Of a stretch of DNA of 64,000 bases, positions 12,154-23,438 are shown piece by piece. Source of the stretch: Syncephalis plumigaleata (taxonomy: Eukaryota > Zoopagomycota > Zoopagomycetes > Zoopagales > Piptocephalidaceae). The translations under genes and the position numbers were made by a program. Below the pieces are notes generated by a model that worked only from the letters and a program-made list of their open reading frames with translations, did not search any database and was not told where the DNA came from. The stretch covers positions 1,054,001 to 1,118,000 of the forward strand of contig JAIXMF010000006.1 in assembly GCA_025201365.1 (NCBI GenBank). Reading direction: 5' to 3'. Numbering within the stretch: position 1 is the first letter of the stretch; each line of letters opens with the position of its first letter.

Positions 12154-12840
12154 CAAGGTTTTCTCAACCGGTTAATACTGTTAGTCTTTACTCTTATTAG
12201 TAAATAATTGCGCATAGTAGTTAGCATCATTATCGCATTGATATTATGTGAGTATGGAATGCTCTCTTAGCTGATGCTTTGTTCGTTGTTTAGTATTGGC
12301 CCCATGTTATTAACCACAATGCGAATGCCATTAAGACCGCATCAAACAATGCTTTGCATAACTAGAATGTCTCTGCCAAATAACAATAATAATGGTACAT
12401 CTAGCTTATTTTAATGCATATGTGTCGAGTGTATTCTGTATTCTGGCTACTTGAATTAACATATGATGTTTAAGCATTTGCAAAGCAACATCTACAACCA
12501 GTGAAATGTTACTACGTCGACTACGTTACGCACCTCAATGATACGTTACAATATAGGATACTGTCAATAGATATAATGTTTTATTAGAATGCTAATAAGT
12601 ATCATATTTATAAGCATACGATGTTCAATGTATAACACTAAGATACTGTATACGCAGCCATATAATGAACACGATTAATAGGGTATAAGGCGAATGTACT
12701 ATAGAGAGCATTAATTACATACACAGACATTAATGTACTATATTGACTTCAATAACAATGATGTGCTAATGAATGCGCAAGATTATTTATTAATAAGACA
12801 AATGTTAACGACTAACTGTGTTAATGATTGGAAAACCCTG
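12154..12840. mobile_element. Second-family TIR DNA element (687 bp)
   Basis: The left end CAAGGTTTTCTCAACCGG and the reverse complement of the right end CAGGGTTTTCCAATCATT are related. The similarity continues inward for about 60 bp (GTTAGTC, TTATTAATAAATAAT blocks). TA dinucleotides flank both ends (12152-12153 and 12841-12842). No coding capacity is seen, so this is a MITE-like element. Its left-end sequence also resembles starts at 59227 and 63790, and its inner right end resembles the first family (GTTAAC ... TTAATAA), suggesting related transposases. Confidence 0.8.
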
Positions 12841-12902
12841 TAGTGTATACATAGCCTATTATACCAACAAAGCAATCAATTATCATTTATTATTATTAAG
12901 TT

Positions 12903-14244
12903 TTAATTTGATCCAGCAGGCTTCCTATAGAATAGATCGCCTGCAGTGTAGAATGTCTCTATACGATCTTGGAAACCTTCCAATTCTTCAGTACGCTTTT
13001 CCAAATACTGCATACGTTGGATCAGTTGTTCGCGCGTGGCATTATCCATTGTGCCGCTGCTTACAAGTGTACTCGTGTCGTATTGTCGCGACTGTTCCAA
13101 TGCTAAATTATGATTGTGTACATCCGCCATAGCTATATTGGAGTCACGGTGATTCAAGGGCAAATCGAATGCCTTCATACGATTCATACGATTCGTCTCA
13201 TCGCGTACGCTAACAACACTCGAGGTCATTCCCGATAATAGACGACGTTTCGACACGTATCGTTGCATGATGCCCCATGGTCGTAGTCGTCCGATACCGA
13301 ATAGAAATGCGTAAATGCCGGTGCATAGTGTGAATGCACCACCCACACCGCCTAGGAAGTCGAGTACCGTGATACTTTTAACCGATTCATTCGTCGTGAC
13401 CACAAGATTACCGCGACCGTTCTTTGGATCTGATGGGGCGTTGGAGGGAAGAATACGAATTAGAAAATCAACCGCTAAACCATCGGGTAACGGATAGATA
13501 ACACCGTAAGGATCGAGGGTGCTTCAATCGTCGGTTTCGTCGTTATACGCCGAGATTCCTTATAGAATATCTGCAACGAATGAGCGTAAGTCGCCTGTGA
13601 CAGAGGCACCCAGTCATTCGCGTAAATATCTAACGGTGGCGCATCGCTCAATGATGCGATTGGTTTCGCGCCTTCCGTGATATTATACGGGAATAAGCGT
13701 ACATCGACACCTGGTATCGCCGTGTTATTCGTGCCCGAGAATAACGATCGCGATTGCGGCGGCACATCGATATGCACCCATAACTCGTGGATATGATATG
13801 GATCACCGGGTGCAGTCAAGGAGCGGAACATGACGTCGGACGAGGGTCTCACTTGCCAGGCCGTCTTATTCCTATTGGCATTAATGAACGACGTCTGATT
13901 TGTGTTGACGCCGCTAACGACGTCGGTGCCATAAACGGCGTCACCAAGCCAACCGGGGAGTGGCACCTTTTGTTGCGCACCATTGGCATCATTGTAGACG
14001 CCGAATAGCTCGACCTTTGATTGGGAGAACGCCTTCGTTCGGCACTCCATCAGAATACCAGGCGGATACAACTCGATATCGTTCTCCTGGGTTCGCAGTA
14101 CGATGGGTGCCTTGATAAGCATGATCAATTGGTATATACAATAGCGAGAAACACCATGGATAACACGACTACCGACACTAGACGAGCTATGCCAAGCGAG
14201 TTTGGCTCGTGTGAGCTTTGTAGGCCATACTTTTTTAGCGACAT
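12903..14244 (-). CDS. Fungal membrane protein of unknown function, two apparent base losses
   Basis: Read from ATG at 14244, the protein begins MSLKKYGLQSSHEPNSLGIA followed by a transmembrane helix (ARLVSVVVLSMVFLAIVYTN). A long extracytoplasmic domain follows (IKAPIVLRTQENDIELYPPG onward), then a hydrophobic hairpin (LDFLGGVGGAFTLCTGIYAF, then LFGIGRLRPWGIMQRYV), then a cytosolic tail ending in a coiled coil (MQYLEKRTEELEGFQDRIE). The GGxGG...FGxxRLRPWG pattern is familiar from uncharacterised zygomycete membrane proteins. Continuity requires two single-base corrections, near 14126 and near 13515. With them the length is 1,344 nt (447 residues), a multiple of three. No intron is needed. 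Function unknown. Confidence 0.75.
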
Positions 14245-14743
14245 ATGGATGCGAATATCAATATAATGAAATAAAAACACAATACAACAAAATGCTTAGA
14301 TGGATATGAGAGGAAAAATGATGGAATGAAATACTGGAATAGAACAGTCGTGCAAGTGTGTGCGTGCGTGCGTGTCTGGTTGATATGCTGGTTAAATTTA
14401 TTTCTCGCCTTCTCTTCCTTTTTGTGCACATGTAATACATGATGTAGCCTTTGGTCTGCCTCGTGAAAGGTCGTACTATTTTACAGCATCATGCTGATAC
14501 TAAAAATAGAGATGACCTAGTGTAATACATGCCAATGCACGAATATATACTACGATTATTATTGCTATGCTACGTTATAAGAATGGTTGAGATAGATAGA
14601 TAAAAATAGGAATATACACGAACGTATTATATTAACTTTATTGGTATTCCTATATCTAACTTTCTAATGGGACAATATGACAACTAATAGCATATAGAAT
14701 TGTCTAATTAGTATTTGATCATTAACTAATACATCGGTATTGC
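14245..14743. other. Spacer between two minus-strand genes
   Basis: AT-rich, no supported gene. It should hold the promoter of the membrane-protein gene and the 3' UTR of PSMD9. Confidence 0.5.
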
Positions 14744-15699
14744 CTACCCTAGCATGCCGCGACCACCCCAGTCTTTGCGCGGGACGAGTTGTAGCGTCGA
14801 TTGTTCCTGTGATTGATCGTCGCTACTTACGGATCGTTCAATGACAATATCAATGGTGCGCTATACAAGCATATCAGTACAAGTAGTATCAATGTAGTTC
14901 ATTCTAAAGTCATTAGCCTACCCCTTCATGACGATTAACCAACTCGCCCAGTTGTGTCAATGACTCGTATCGTTGTTGGTCGAGTTCGCCAAAACGTATA
15001 ATACGATCATCTCTGCGTAGACCCTAATGGATTGTCAATGTTAAATTATACTAGCACATGTAGAAATAATTACCGCATCCCATGCTGGTGAATCCGGTGA
15101 TACGGCATTCACTCGTGCAAATGGTTTTCCCGAAAGTGAGCTTGGTGTCGTTTTGGAAATGGTTGACGAGATGACACTGTCGATAATGTCGATGAAGCAA
15201 CTTCATCCACCTTTGCAGTGGTAGTAGCAGTAGGAGTAGTGGCAATATTTTCTTCTATGCTTGCTTTACGAGCAGCATGTACCTGATGAAGGGCTGCTTC
15301 AATATGAGACATACAACCGCGCAAGTCATTACGTAATTCTAAACGTATACAATATTTACTTTATTTTGTTTTGCTTTGTTTTGTTTACTCAATACCAATA
15401 TTGCTTACCAATAATTCGAACACGAATCTTACGAATGGAATAAACATCCACGTCTGCCCTAGGGTATCCTTCACGATCTACCAATGGTTCATGCATACTT
15501 ACACGATGCTGCAATGCTAGTTAGATTACATTACAACAACAACAACAACAATAATAATAATAATAAGCATTCGTATTACCTCGTTTAATAATGCTTCCTG
15601 TTCCCGAATTGTCGTTTCGAGGTCGTCCTTTTGTTTTAGCAATGCGTTCGCATTTGCCAAAGCAGTTTCATACGCGCTAGAACTACTAGTTGCAGACAT
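14744..15699 (-). CDS. NAS2: 26S proteasome assembly chaperone PSMD9/Nas2 (p27)
   Basis: Chaperone that binds the Rpt5 ATPase during assembly of the proteasome base. Exons: 15699-15580, 15508-15409, 15338-15074, 15023-14922, 14860-14744. The N-terminal helical domain starts MSATSSSSAYETALANANAL and carries the family signature VDREGYPRADVDVYSIRKIR. Then follow LRNDLRGCMSHIEAALHQVH and a PDZ domain (PFARVNAVSPDSPAWDAGLR, DDRIIRFGELDQQRYESLTQ). It ends VPRKDWGGRGMLG-stop; relatives usually continue GLLGC plus a short tail, so this C-terminus is shortened. A one-base loss is needed in the linker between about 15145 and 15205. With it the length is 705 nt (234 residues). Confidence 0.92.
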
Positions 15700-15946
15700 A
15701 GTTATAAGTATGCAAGCTGTTATCTTAATACATCAATAGTTGTAAAATGAAGAAAAGAGGAAACAATGGAAAAAGCCCGTATAATGACATCCAAGTAATG
15801 ATTCAATTCAATATCATCATAAAACAATTAGTTAGCATTAGCTATTATTATTAATCAGTAATGTAAACTTGGATAGTTATTCGATTAAACACCAATAATT
15901 TATTAAGTGTAAATCTATTGCTGTAAGGCAATCAATGTTACAATAA

Positions 15947-16752
15947 TTAAGCTTCTTCTCTGTAGTGAGAAACGCGGCGGGTTGTTCGGGTGTTGCGGTA
16001 TGTGGTGGTAGTACCGTTATCGTAGTCCTGAGTGGTGGTACCTTCACGGCGACGTCCTTCAGTGACGATAACCTCTTCGCCACCACGGTTGACTGGGCGA
16101 CGAGGAGCTGGTGACGCAGCTACTGGCACATACTGAATTGGGGCGGGCCAAGCACCTGGGGCACCATTCCAACCGTTAGCACCATTCCAGCCATTGGCGC
16201 CTGGGGCGCCTGGGGCGCCTGGAGCACCTGGAGCACCATTAGCGCCTGGAGCGCCATTGCTGCCGGGCCATCCGCCATTACCGCCATTGCCTCCATTACC
16301 GCCTGGAGCACCATTGTTGCCGGGCCAGCCACCGTTGCCGCCGTTGCTACCGGGGTTTCCGTTGCCACCGTTGCTTCCGTTGTTGCCGGGCCATCCGCCA
16401 TTGCCACCATTACCTCCGGAGCCGCCATTGCCACCGGAGCCGCCATTGCCGCCATTGCCACCGGAGCCTCCATTGCCACCGGCACCTCCAGCACCACCAT
16501 TGCCACCGGAGCCGCCATTACCACCATTACCACCGGCACCTCCAGCACCGCCAGAGCCGCCGTTGCCTCCATTGCCTCCATTGCCGCCGTGCCACCGTCA
16601 CCACCGGTATTATCCTCGCCATCGTAGTCATTGTTGGTATCAGCTGGCTCGGGCTTATACGTGGTTGGGGTGTATGTGGGAACGGCTTCTACGTTGATTA
16701 GTGCCATAGCGGCAGCAACGACAAAGATAGCAATGCAAGTAGTAGGCTTCAT
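15947..16752 (-). CDS. Secreted glycine-rich, collagen-like protein
   Basis: The protein starts with a clear signal peptide (MKPTTCIAIFVVAAAMALIN, then VEAVP). A short Pro/Asp segment follows, then a long run of GGN, GGS and GGA triplets, a collagen-like Gly-X-Y stretch (GAPGAPGAPGAPGANGWNGA), and a charged C-terminus (RRPVNRGGEEVIVTEGRRRE ... HYREEA). The glycine run is in frame with the signal peptide only if one base is lost near 16587 (GGC A-C GGC, likely AAC). With that base the gene is 807 nt (268 residues). It looks like a structural cell-wall or spore-surface protein; no enzymatic domain is seen. A TATA-like box lies about 230 bp upstream. Confidence 0.8.
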
Positions 16753-17476
16753 ATTGGATTGATGATAAATAACAAAGTTACTTAGAATAGAGAATAGATA
16801 AGTTCGAGTTGAGTTGATCGAGTCGAGTTGATTGGGTTGCGGTTATTGTTGATGTTACTGAATATGAGTAGTGCCTGCGCTTGCTCGAGATGAATATGCG
16901 AATAGAAGATGAAATGCTGGTAAACTAAGTAATTGTTTGTGTGGATAATGATTTGGTCCCAACTGAAAAAACGGCGCGCATTTATATACTTGTGGCATCT
17001 ACGGCTATGCGAGAGATACGCATCGTGTTCATCAGTCTAGAAGTGGCGTTTGCCATTGCACCTGTGCTATGAATTGACATTACCGGTATTCTCTCCTTAG
17101 ATGATACGATAATACCATGTTGTTTGAGTCGGCCACCGGTTTGGTGCAGCGGGGGGGAATGACTGCTTTGGTTTCAGTATATACATGTCATCCACATCAT
17201 ACGAACTATGATGTGCCCTCGCTCCCTTCCCTCAGTTGTGTATGATCCGGCCAATGTACACTGTAAACGAAGCATTCTATTTTCGTTGCAAATTGATTAT
17301 AACCAGTTTGTGAAATGTATACGGAGTCACGCGTTGAACAAATTAGATAGGGAGACATCGTAGAAGGAATACTTGTTTATTCAGAGGGAAGCCATACACA
17401 CACAGAGACAGACATACACGCGCGCGCGTTCATTCATGCAGTTTCTTGTAATGACTTGAAACAAATACTGGATCTA
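16753..17476. other. Promoter region of the glycine-rich gene and 3' flank of DAK
   Basis: No gene seen. Holds the TATA-like box at 16981-16988, a G run near 17150 and CA/GC microsatellite-like runs near 17395-17430. Confidence 0.5.
16981..16988 (-). promoter_or_regulatory. TATA-like box of the glycine-rich protein gene
   Basis: On the minus strand the sequence reads TATATAAA directly followed by GC-rich GCGCGC. It lies about 230 bp upstream of the ATG, leaving room for a GAGTTGA-repeat 5' UTR. A strong TATA box fits a highly expressed structural gene. Confidence 0.4.
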
Positions 17477-20136
17477 TCACAATGAACTACTATTATTATT
17501 ATCATTATCATTGATGGCTAATAATATCCCTTCAAGAATACTGAAAACACCGTATGCTCCTGCGTCGGCTGTTTCGCTATGTTCTACACTGCCAACATAG
17601 GAGGCGCGGCCAAATTTAGCCTCCATATTTTTAGTAGCCTCCATGCCGTGACGTGCGGTTTCAACTGCTTTGGCAAACGTAACGCCTTTCGAGAACGCGT
17701 CGACAAACGGCACCAACGCATCTAGCATCGTGCGGTCACCTTTACGAGCTCGAGTATATCGCTGTAACTGGTTTAGGGCTACCTGTTTTTCCCCATTAGT
17801 CGCCATTCACACTACTAGTTAGATGCCTTGTACTCGTGACGATGATGATTATAATGTCTAGAACTTACTGCTACACCATTCTGCCACGTTGTCGTATCCG
17901 AGTCATTAGATGATGTAAAATGCGTGGCAAGTGCATTGAAGAATATGCTACATTGATTGGACAAAATAAAGAAAGAAAGAAAGCAAGAGAGACATAGTTA
18001 GTCGAGTATTCCTTCCATATGTTGGCACGCATGGTTGAGTGATGATTTTAGTACCAGTAAAGTGCACCGGAAGTGCCTCCCATAGAATCCTCCAGTATAT
18101 CGGCCACACCCATGGCAAACTTGTGTAAGGGAGTCGTGGGTAGACTATTAGCATCGAGTGCCGATAAAATGGCTATCATCGCATTGATTAGTCATTATAG
18201 CAAGTTCATTTATCGTAATAATAATAATAGTAGTAGTAGTAGTCGTGCTACAAACAAACAACCATACTTACCATTAGCACCGGTCTTTAGCGTATCACCG
18301 CAATCTCCATCTCCAGTGATGGTGTCCAAACGTGTAATTTCCGGCTCGGCACAAATAACCGCCTCGCATGCACTACGAACGGCAGCTTCGATCGTAGAAT
18401 TCTTTTGCACTAATGCATATGAAGTAGAGGAAGAGAGAGAGAGAATGCATACATGTATGTATGTGTTTCGTTGATATTCGATAGTAATCATCAAGTTATC
18501 GCATGCTTACCTTGATGATGATCACACGATTTTCCATGTCCTTCAACGTCGGTCGAATGACGAAACACATCGTTGTTATAGCTGGAGTGGCGAGGCCAAG
18601 CTGTTGCCTCACTAGGCGCGTCCAACAAGTCGAGCAAACGAGACGAGTCACTCAGGCGTAGTAGAGTGATCGAGGTACCCGGTGTATTCAGGGATGTTAT
18701 AATGGATCCACTGTATATACGTTTTACAGAGAATCCTCGTTTCTCTATAATTATGTGAATAGTTGTTAGCGCATTGCTACTTTATGTCCACCCATCATTT
18801 TGCATACCAACAAGCTCGACCACATCCTTTGTAAATGAGGATAACTCTAATACAGAAGTGCCACCCAAGTTATTTACAAGAACAACAACGTCGTCATTAC
18901 ACTCTTTTGACCATGGAACAAATGCTCGATCCGCGTCGCTCTCCTCGGTGGCCGTCACCATCGTCAACATGCGATCGGCGAGTTGACGTGATGGAAGTAT
19001 GGGCACTACTTCGCAGCCTGGTTCACCATGAATTCCTATGCATGTGTTATCAGTACTTTTGTTATTGCCGTTGTTGCTGTTGTTGTATTTCAATAATCCA
19101 TTATAGCTAATACTCACCCATGCCGAGTTCAATCTCATTCAAATTTAGCTGGCGTATATTCGAACTATCCGCACCGGGAACGTAGCATGGTTCCAAGGCA
19201 ACACCGATGGTACTTAAATTCAATCCCACCTCTTGCACTGTTTTGAGGATCACATCCAATGATTCACTGCACAACAGAGGGACAGAATAGTTAGCGTATA
19301 GATGTCTCATTCCTGGTCAATTGATCCGTTCAACGTACCCGCGTGCTGCAAGTGCACCCGCTATTTTATGCACCAGTATTGCACCTGCAAGTCCTCTTCT
19401 ACCGACGAGACCGCCCTTCTTCTTGCCCACGGCACAGTCATCGCCCACAACGACCATCTCGACCTTGATGCCTTCGGCTGCTGCTCGCTCGCGTGCAAGA
19501 CCAAAGCTGAGCACATCGCCGGTGTAGTTCTTCACGATCATCAGCGTGCCATGCGGTGATTTACACATACGAATGGCCGCCAATATTTGACGTGGCGATG
19601 GTGACGCAAACAAGTTACCGCTTACACCAGCGCTAAGCATACCCGCACCGACATAACCGATAACAGTCGGTTCATGACCAGCACCGCCTAATGAATTGGA
19701 CTAGCATCAATATACAAATCCCCCTAGGTGTGCTATCCATGATTGTCACTCACCACCAGTGATAATGGTCACTTGTTTCTCCCTGATTGATTCAATATTT
19801 TTACATATAACAACTAGAAATATCATTGTTATTATTATTATCATTATTAGTTGTTATTAGTGCAATGTCAATCCTACTTTTGTGCTCCTTGATCAATTGA
19901 AGATGCGGGTGTGCCTTCACATATCCGTAGATTGCGTCGTCCACCATCTACTTATTAATGTTTAGATTAAACAATCGCTAGTACACGTGCTATCCTTTTA
20001 ATTATTACCGTTTCTCGTTGATTCATAATATGCTTTCGCGAAGCATTCTCCGCTATTAGGATCGAGTTATTTTTATTATTATCAATAACATGGAAACACG
20101 GCGTATCCTCGTACCTTTCAATTGATTTTGTGTCAT
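17477..20136 (-). CDS. DAK1: Dihydroxyacetone kinase, 12 exons
   Basis: ATP-dependent kinase that phosphorylates dihydroxyacetone, detoxifying it and feeding glycolysis. Exons run from 20136 down, each in phase: 20136-20115 (MTQNQLK), 20052-20009 ([15 protein letters not shown]), 19947-19878 ([20 protein letters not shown]), 19813-19754, 19687-19339, 19266-19118, 19035-18808, 18744-18511, 18409-18272, 18172-18055, 17947-17869, 17811-17477. The DhaK domain shows [23 protein letters not shown] and [14 protein letters not shown]. The DhaL domain shows [16 protein letters not shown] and ends with [20 protein letters not shown]. Exon 12 joins in frame only with one extra base near 17806 (AA read for AAA). 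With it there are 1,827 nt (608 residues), matching fungal enzymes. Confidence 0.95.
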
Positions 20137-22485
20137 TTTTAACAGCCGATATCTCGTAGAATATAGCGAACAAATAGGCTAACGAAACAAACAAACAAAC
20201 AATGAAATTGGCAACTTTTTGGGGGAGAGCGACCGCTTAAATGGTATAAAACCAAGTGTAAAGCAAAGGCCAACGGGTTCCTAATCTCAACTGTACCGAT
20301 ATGGTGCTTTCGACGTATAACAAGTTATTAGTAAAAACTATATGTTTTGCAATACGTATTATTAGTGTGTTGTCCCTTTCTTCTAGGATTAACACGAAGA
20401 TTGCAATTATAACCCGTTTACAAATAAACAATGGATTAAATACTATCCTCACTCGCACATTCATAGTAATCATACCATATTATATGACGTATTAATTATA
20501 ATCTATGCAATTTATTATTAGAGTATGACGTTATATAATGGCTTAGAATATAACTAATACGAAACACACACACACATTCGGGAAATAAATGGTCATGCGA
20601 TAAGGAATTATTTACTTCTTGGAAAGTTTATCACCACGTTACCGGAATTATTAGAAAGATGCGAACAATGCGAGTCTAGACTCAATGGATATCGCAATTA
20701 GCTTTCTATTGGCTCATGAAGTGGCCAGGCGTAATTGCGTGTGTGTGCACACGCGTATACACGCGTGCACATCTACGCATAGCCACATAGACACGCATGT
20801 TTGTTCATGCGCGACTGCGGAAATGTAGGCCAGAAAGAAAAAAAGGGCCAACAATAGATAGATGGTAGATGTGGTGTAGCTGCACGAATATGTCCGCGTG
20901 CAAAATCACATGTACCCACCATCTACTGCGGACTAATATATCTTCCATGACAAAGCGTGTTCTAGTTTGCGTCTTTTGAGTGACATCACGTATGAGGTGC
21001 GCGGATTGTCAAGGCGTACAAGGGAGCATATCTCCGGTGTAGCCAGAAATTTAACCTTGAGAGTAGTTTATGCCATATCTACATACCTGCATTCGTAGGG
21101 TTCCAGTTGATAATTACCATATCGTTGTTTCAATTCAATGAAAACAACCAGAATAAGCTAGGGTCTACCTTATGAAGACAATGAAGCACAATGAATTATA
21201 CGTGCTTATCTATACTAATGTGGTCTGATCCACTAAAGACGCGACATTAGTCATTCATATTGCTGCTGTTGCTGTTGCTGTTGTTGTTGTTTTGCGTGGC
21301 TGTATGTATCGATCATCAGCATCAGCTCATCATCATTATTTTTATTACTATTATCATTGATATCATCGTCATTGGTATCGTCGGCATATTGAAGTAATCG
21401 TGATGAATCTCACCTCTGTTCCGTGTGTTAGCCATCTTTGCAACTGGTCAGGCCGCATGTTACCATTTGGTCGGTACAAAGGGCAGCAACGACAACTACG
21501 ACGACAACTACGACGACAACTACGCAACACGATATGACATATCAACATTCTTTTTTCTCCCATTGCTTGCCTATCGTTTACATCGAATGATTGCGATAAA
21601 TGGGGTACATCTGCAATGCGAACGAACGAACGAACGAGCAAGCAATCAGCAATCAGGCAAGTAGACAAGCAAGCAAGAGGAAACAATAAACGAGATAACA
21701 CTGACCCTTGGCATAAACTCGTTTGTCACACCATGCTTCGCTCTCTTTATTGCATCTGTGTATTTTTCCGCGTGATATCGTGCTAACATGACCGACTGCC
21801 CCTTCTATCTCATGTCGCCTGTGTTGCCGCCACCACAGACACTCTTGCTGGTTCTTGCGACTACAGCTGTCGTGCATCAACGCTCGGTTTCCTTTTGAGA
21901 TAACTGATACACCAAGGGTTTACAGCGCCTAATAGTACGCGTTCAGACTTGAGCCGGTTGCTCCTATAGGGATGACAATACCATTGGTCTAGTGGTGGAT
22001 CCTTGTTGCATACACATACCGCCTATTAGCATTCGCAATATTCCTTCGGAATTATTATTTATTCCATTTTAGTCAACACGGGTTTGATGCATCATTTCAG
22101 ACTTTTCCATAATGCGAAATGCGTGTGGATTTTAATGTATCTATTGTAGGGTAGTATACCTACGTACTTGTGCGTATATACCTCATTGTATAATAGTAGG
22201 TCACTCACTCACTCACTCACTCTATCATAGGGTTAGGCCGTGCGTACACGTATACATACGTACACCATATGAATACCGACCATTATAATAAAAACGTTGG
22301 TACTATTCAATTAAATAGCAACACTATAATACAACAAAGTGAGGAGAGCTACACTGCATTCTTATGGGTTCATACATTCGTACAGTTCATACATACATCT
22401 GTACATACGTACGTACGTACACATACATCTACACACACGCACATACACACGCTTCTCCACGCGTGGATTCACATACATACATACA

Positions 22486-22517
<32 letters not shown>

Positions 22518-23438
22518 CACACACATGCACAACCTCAGTTGAGGCTGGGATTCTTGTTTTTGATCCTTTGTGTTTCCATACGCTTGATGCGCGGCTATCA
22601 AGCATCCCTTATTCGTATATCGAGACTTATTGCTCGCTACTACCAACAACAATTTGCTTGCTTATTGAGACTCCGCCGGCGCAACGACCTCTTTCGTTCT
22701 TTTCTCCACCATCACCTTACTTATTTACTATTACTATTATATTTTACGTTCTTTGTTATTATTCCTAAACTAGTGGTCAACTACCTCCTAATCTCTTCGA
22801 CCAGCTTTGGACACTACCATTTACTCATCTGTGTGTGTGTTTGTGTTTTTTTTAGTGCAGTGTCCAACGGTAAGTAACGCAACGGCAGAACTTTGAGACG
22901 AGAAAAACCAACCGTATCTGTCATACAAAAGCACAACATTGTACGCTGACGCTTCGTTCCCATTTCTGCACTCTTGTTGTTATTGTTACTATTGCTACTA
23001 TTCCGCCTATATCTTTGTATATTCCATTTTATTCATTAGCTGGCACGCGGGATTGCTGTATATTGAATAATACCCTTAGGATATTACCAAGTTCTCAACA
23101 CTATATAGCCGTATTCTCTCCTCGAGTGTGTGTGTTTGAGTGTTTGAGCGTTAGACGGAACGATTTTCTCTTTAATAAGAGTTCTGTCGGTCTTGGTATT
23201 ATTCTTACTAATATTACACTCCATTGGTTTGCCGTACTCTTTTACTGCGCCTTGGCTATTTAATCAACAAAAATATCATGTTCTGATATACATCTACGCA
23301 ACCAACCGATCAACCTACCTACCTACTTACAACAATTACAGCTACAACAATCATATCATTATCATATATTAATTGGTAAATCCTTAAAATAATAGTAATA
23401 CTTCTTTGTGCGTGTATCAAATCAGCCATAAATTCATC
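20137..23438. other. 3.3-kb gene-poor region
   Basis: No supported gene on either strand; the open frames are repetitive or lack splice support. Contains a GTTGCT/GTTGTT run (about 21262-21292), a tandem CGACAACTA-type repeat (21488-21523), a CACT repeat near 22201 and a long CATA microsatellite (22471-22514). The right part is presumably the promoter/5' UTR of the methyltransferase gene; a possible 5' UTR splice donor lies at 22871. Confidence 0.5.
22471..22514. repeat. (CATA)n microsatellite
   Basis: Eleven tandem CATA units, preceded by related ACATACGT runs. It gives long but meaningless Tyr/Ile/His open frames on both strands. Confidence 0.9.

Noticed and set aside
16194-16697. Plus-strand proline/leucine-rich ORF
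   Set aside because: Antisense shadow of the glycine-rich repeats; the minus strand has a signal peptide and a sensible C-terminus.
21480-21530. CRISPR-like repeat array
   Set aside because: The repeats are contiguous CGACAACTA units without spacers, a simple tandem repeat.
22269-22877. Long Tyr/His/Ile-rich open frame
   Set aside because: Produced by the CATA microsatellite; no domain or splice support.
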